Below, one piece after another: positions 5,155 through 5,552 of a stretch of 5,552 nt of DNA. Numbering within the stretch: the stretch's first letter is position 1; every line of letters begins with the position of its first letter. Under the pieces are notes generated by a model. That model searched no databases and was not told where the DNA came from. It worked only from the letters and a program-made list of their open reading frames with translations. The stretch covers positions 1,128 to 6,679 of the forward strand of contig DEIJ01000084.1 of the NCBI GenBank assembly GCA_002352365.1. The letters run 5' to 3'. Made by a program: the position numbers and the translations under genes. This DNA comes from Dehalococcoidia bacterium UBA2777. Lineage in GTDB: Bacteria; Chloroflexota; Dehalococcoidia; UBA2247; UBA2777.

Positions 5155-5552
5155 GGTGAAGAAGAACCAGAGTTCCTCAGGGGTTATCCTTACCGGGCGG
5201 TCTTAAAGAGGATGTGACGCCCTGGGCAGGAGCAGTATTGCTGTAGAGCCACATCACAGGGCGGGGTAGAAGCAGCCGCCGGGCGAGCATTGCCCAAGAA
5301 GAAATTGTCAGAGGGGTTGAGGGAGGGGCAACAGGTGATATGGACCTAGGTAGAAAGGGTTAGCCAGGGTGGCAGGTTACCCGGGATGTTGCTGCTCAAC
5401 TAGTGGAGATAGCCAAGACAAATGCCCGGTTCTGTTATCAAGGATATCGGGCTTTCCAGCCTATGGAGGCCGGCTGGGCAGAGACAGGATTACTACTGGC
5501 TGATGAGTTTGGTGATGGAAATGTACCTGCCCCCAAAGACATAAAGCGGTGG
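5153..5552 (+). pseudogene. Frameshifted IS1380-like transposase remnant, running off the right edge
   Basis: Three plus-strand frames give consecutive pieces of a DDE transposase. ATG at 5153 starts MVKKNQSSSGVILTGRS and stops at once. The next frame, from 5202, gives LKEDVTPWAGAVLL and a TAG at 5244-5246. A third, from 5239, includes GRALPKKKLSEGLREGQQV and ends at 5347-5349. The last, from 5364, gives LVEIAKTNARFCYQGYRAF and then GLLLADEFGDGNVPAPKDIKR to the window end. The Tyr-x-Gly-(Tyr/Phe)-x-(Ala/Gly)-(Tyr/Phe)-x-Pro segment followed by Glu-Phe-x-Asp-Gly-Asn-Val-Pro-Ala is typical of the IS1380 family. The stretch between the N-terminal pieces and this core is far too short, so an internal deletion is likely. 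The usual DVDATL-type catalytic motif reads DVAAQL here, so a catalytic aspartate seems lost. Confidence 0.68.

Larger units (their letters stand above)
4491..5552. other. Gene-poor region of decayed and rearranged DNA
   Basis: Over 1 kb lacks any intact reading frame, but it is not featureless. In-frame stretches on the minus strand resemble GlgE and KorB. A third minus-strand stretch may be a transposase, and the plus strand from 5153 onward carries an IS1380-like transposase. All are broken by frameshifts or deletions. I saw no tRNA, rRNA or CRISPR array. The segment 4440-4534 serves as leader DNA for the glucokinase. Confidence 0.8.

Overview
The window looks like part of a bacterial chromosome of moderate GC content. 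It holds four intact glycolysis genes, all on the minus strand, and about 1.06 kb of decayed, rearranged DNA to their right. In transcription order (right to left) the genes are a ROK-family glucokinase, glyceraldehyde-3-phosphate dehydrogenase (gap), phosphoglycerate kinase (pgk) and ATP-type 6-phosphofructokinase (pfkA). Spacing is 112 nt (glk-gap), 23 nt (gap-pgk) and 112 nt (pgk-pfkA, using the start chosen here). One operon or co-oriented cluster is likely. Together the enzymes trap glucose as glucose-6-phosphate, commit fructose-6-phosphate, and run the NAD-linked oxidation and first ATP-forming step of lower glycolysis.

The host cannot be named from sequence alone. The remnants of a 2-oxoacid:ferredoxin oxidoreductase and of GlgE suggest an anaerobe-type metabolism with a maltosyltransferase glycogen route. 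A lineage such as Chloroflexota/Dehalococcoidia would fit, but this is inference.

Layout: 1-31 is a short trailer after pfkA with a Shine-Dalgarno-like motif. Positions 32-1000 are pfkA, 1113-2288 pgk, 2312-3322 gap and 3435-4439 the ROK glucokinase. From 4440 to 5552 there is no intact gene. Translating this stretch in all frames shows several gene fossils. On the minus strand, 4892-4735 is the N-terminus of a GlgE-like maltosyltransferase, joined directly to the C-terminus of a KorB-like ferredoxin oxidoreductase beta subunit (4734-4535). Each fragment carries a frameshift. A promoter-like -35/-10 pair (4960-4931) lies just upstream of the GlgE fragment. A weaker fossil that may be a transposase lies at 5073-4929. 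At 5131-5154 there is a perfect palindrome with 11-bp arms. From 5153 to the right edge, on the plus strand, is a multiply frameshifted, internally deleted IS1380-like transposase.

The main point of interest is this junkyard next to a housekeeping operon: a GlgE-KorB chimeric pseudogene produced by a large deletion, flanked by transposase remains. No complete undescribed system is visible.
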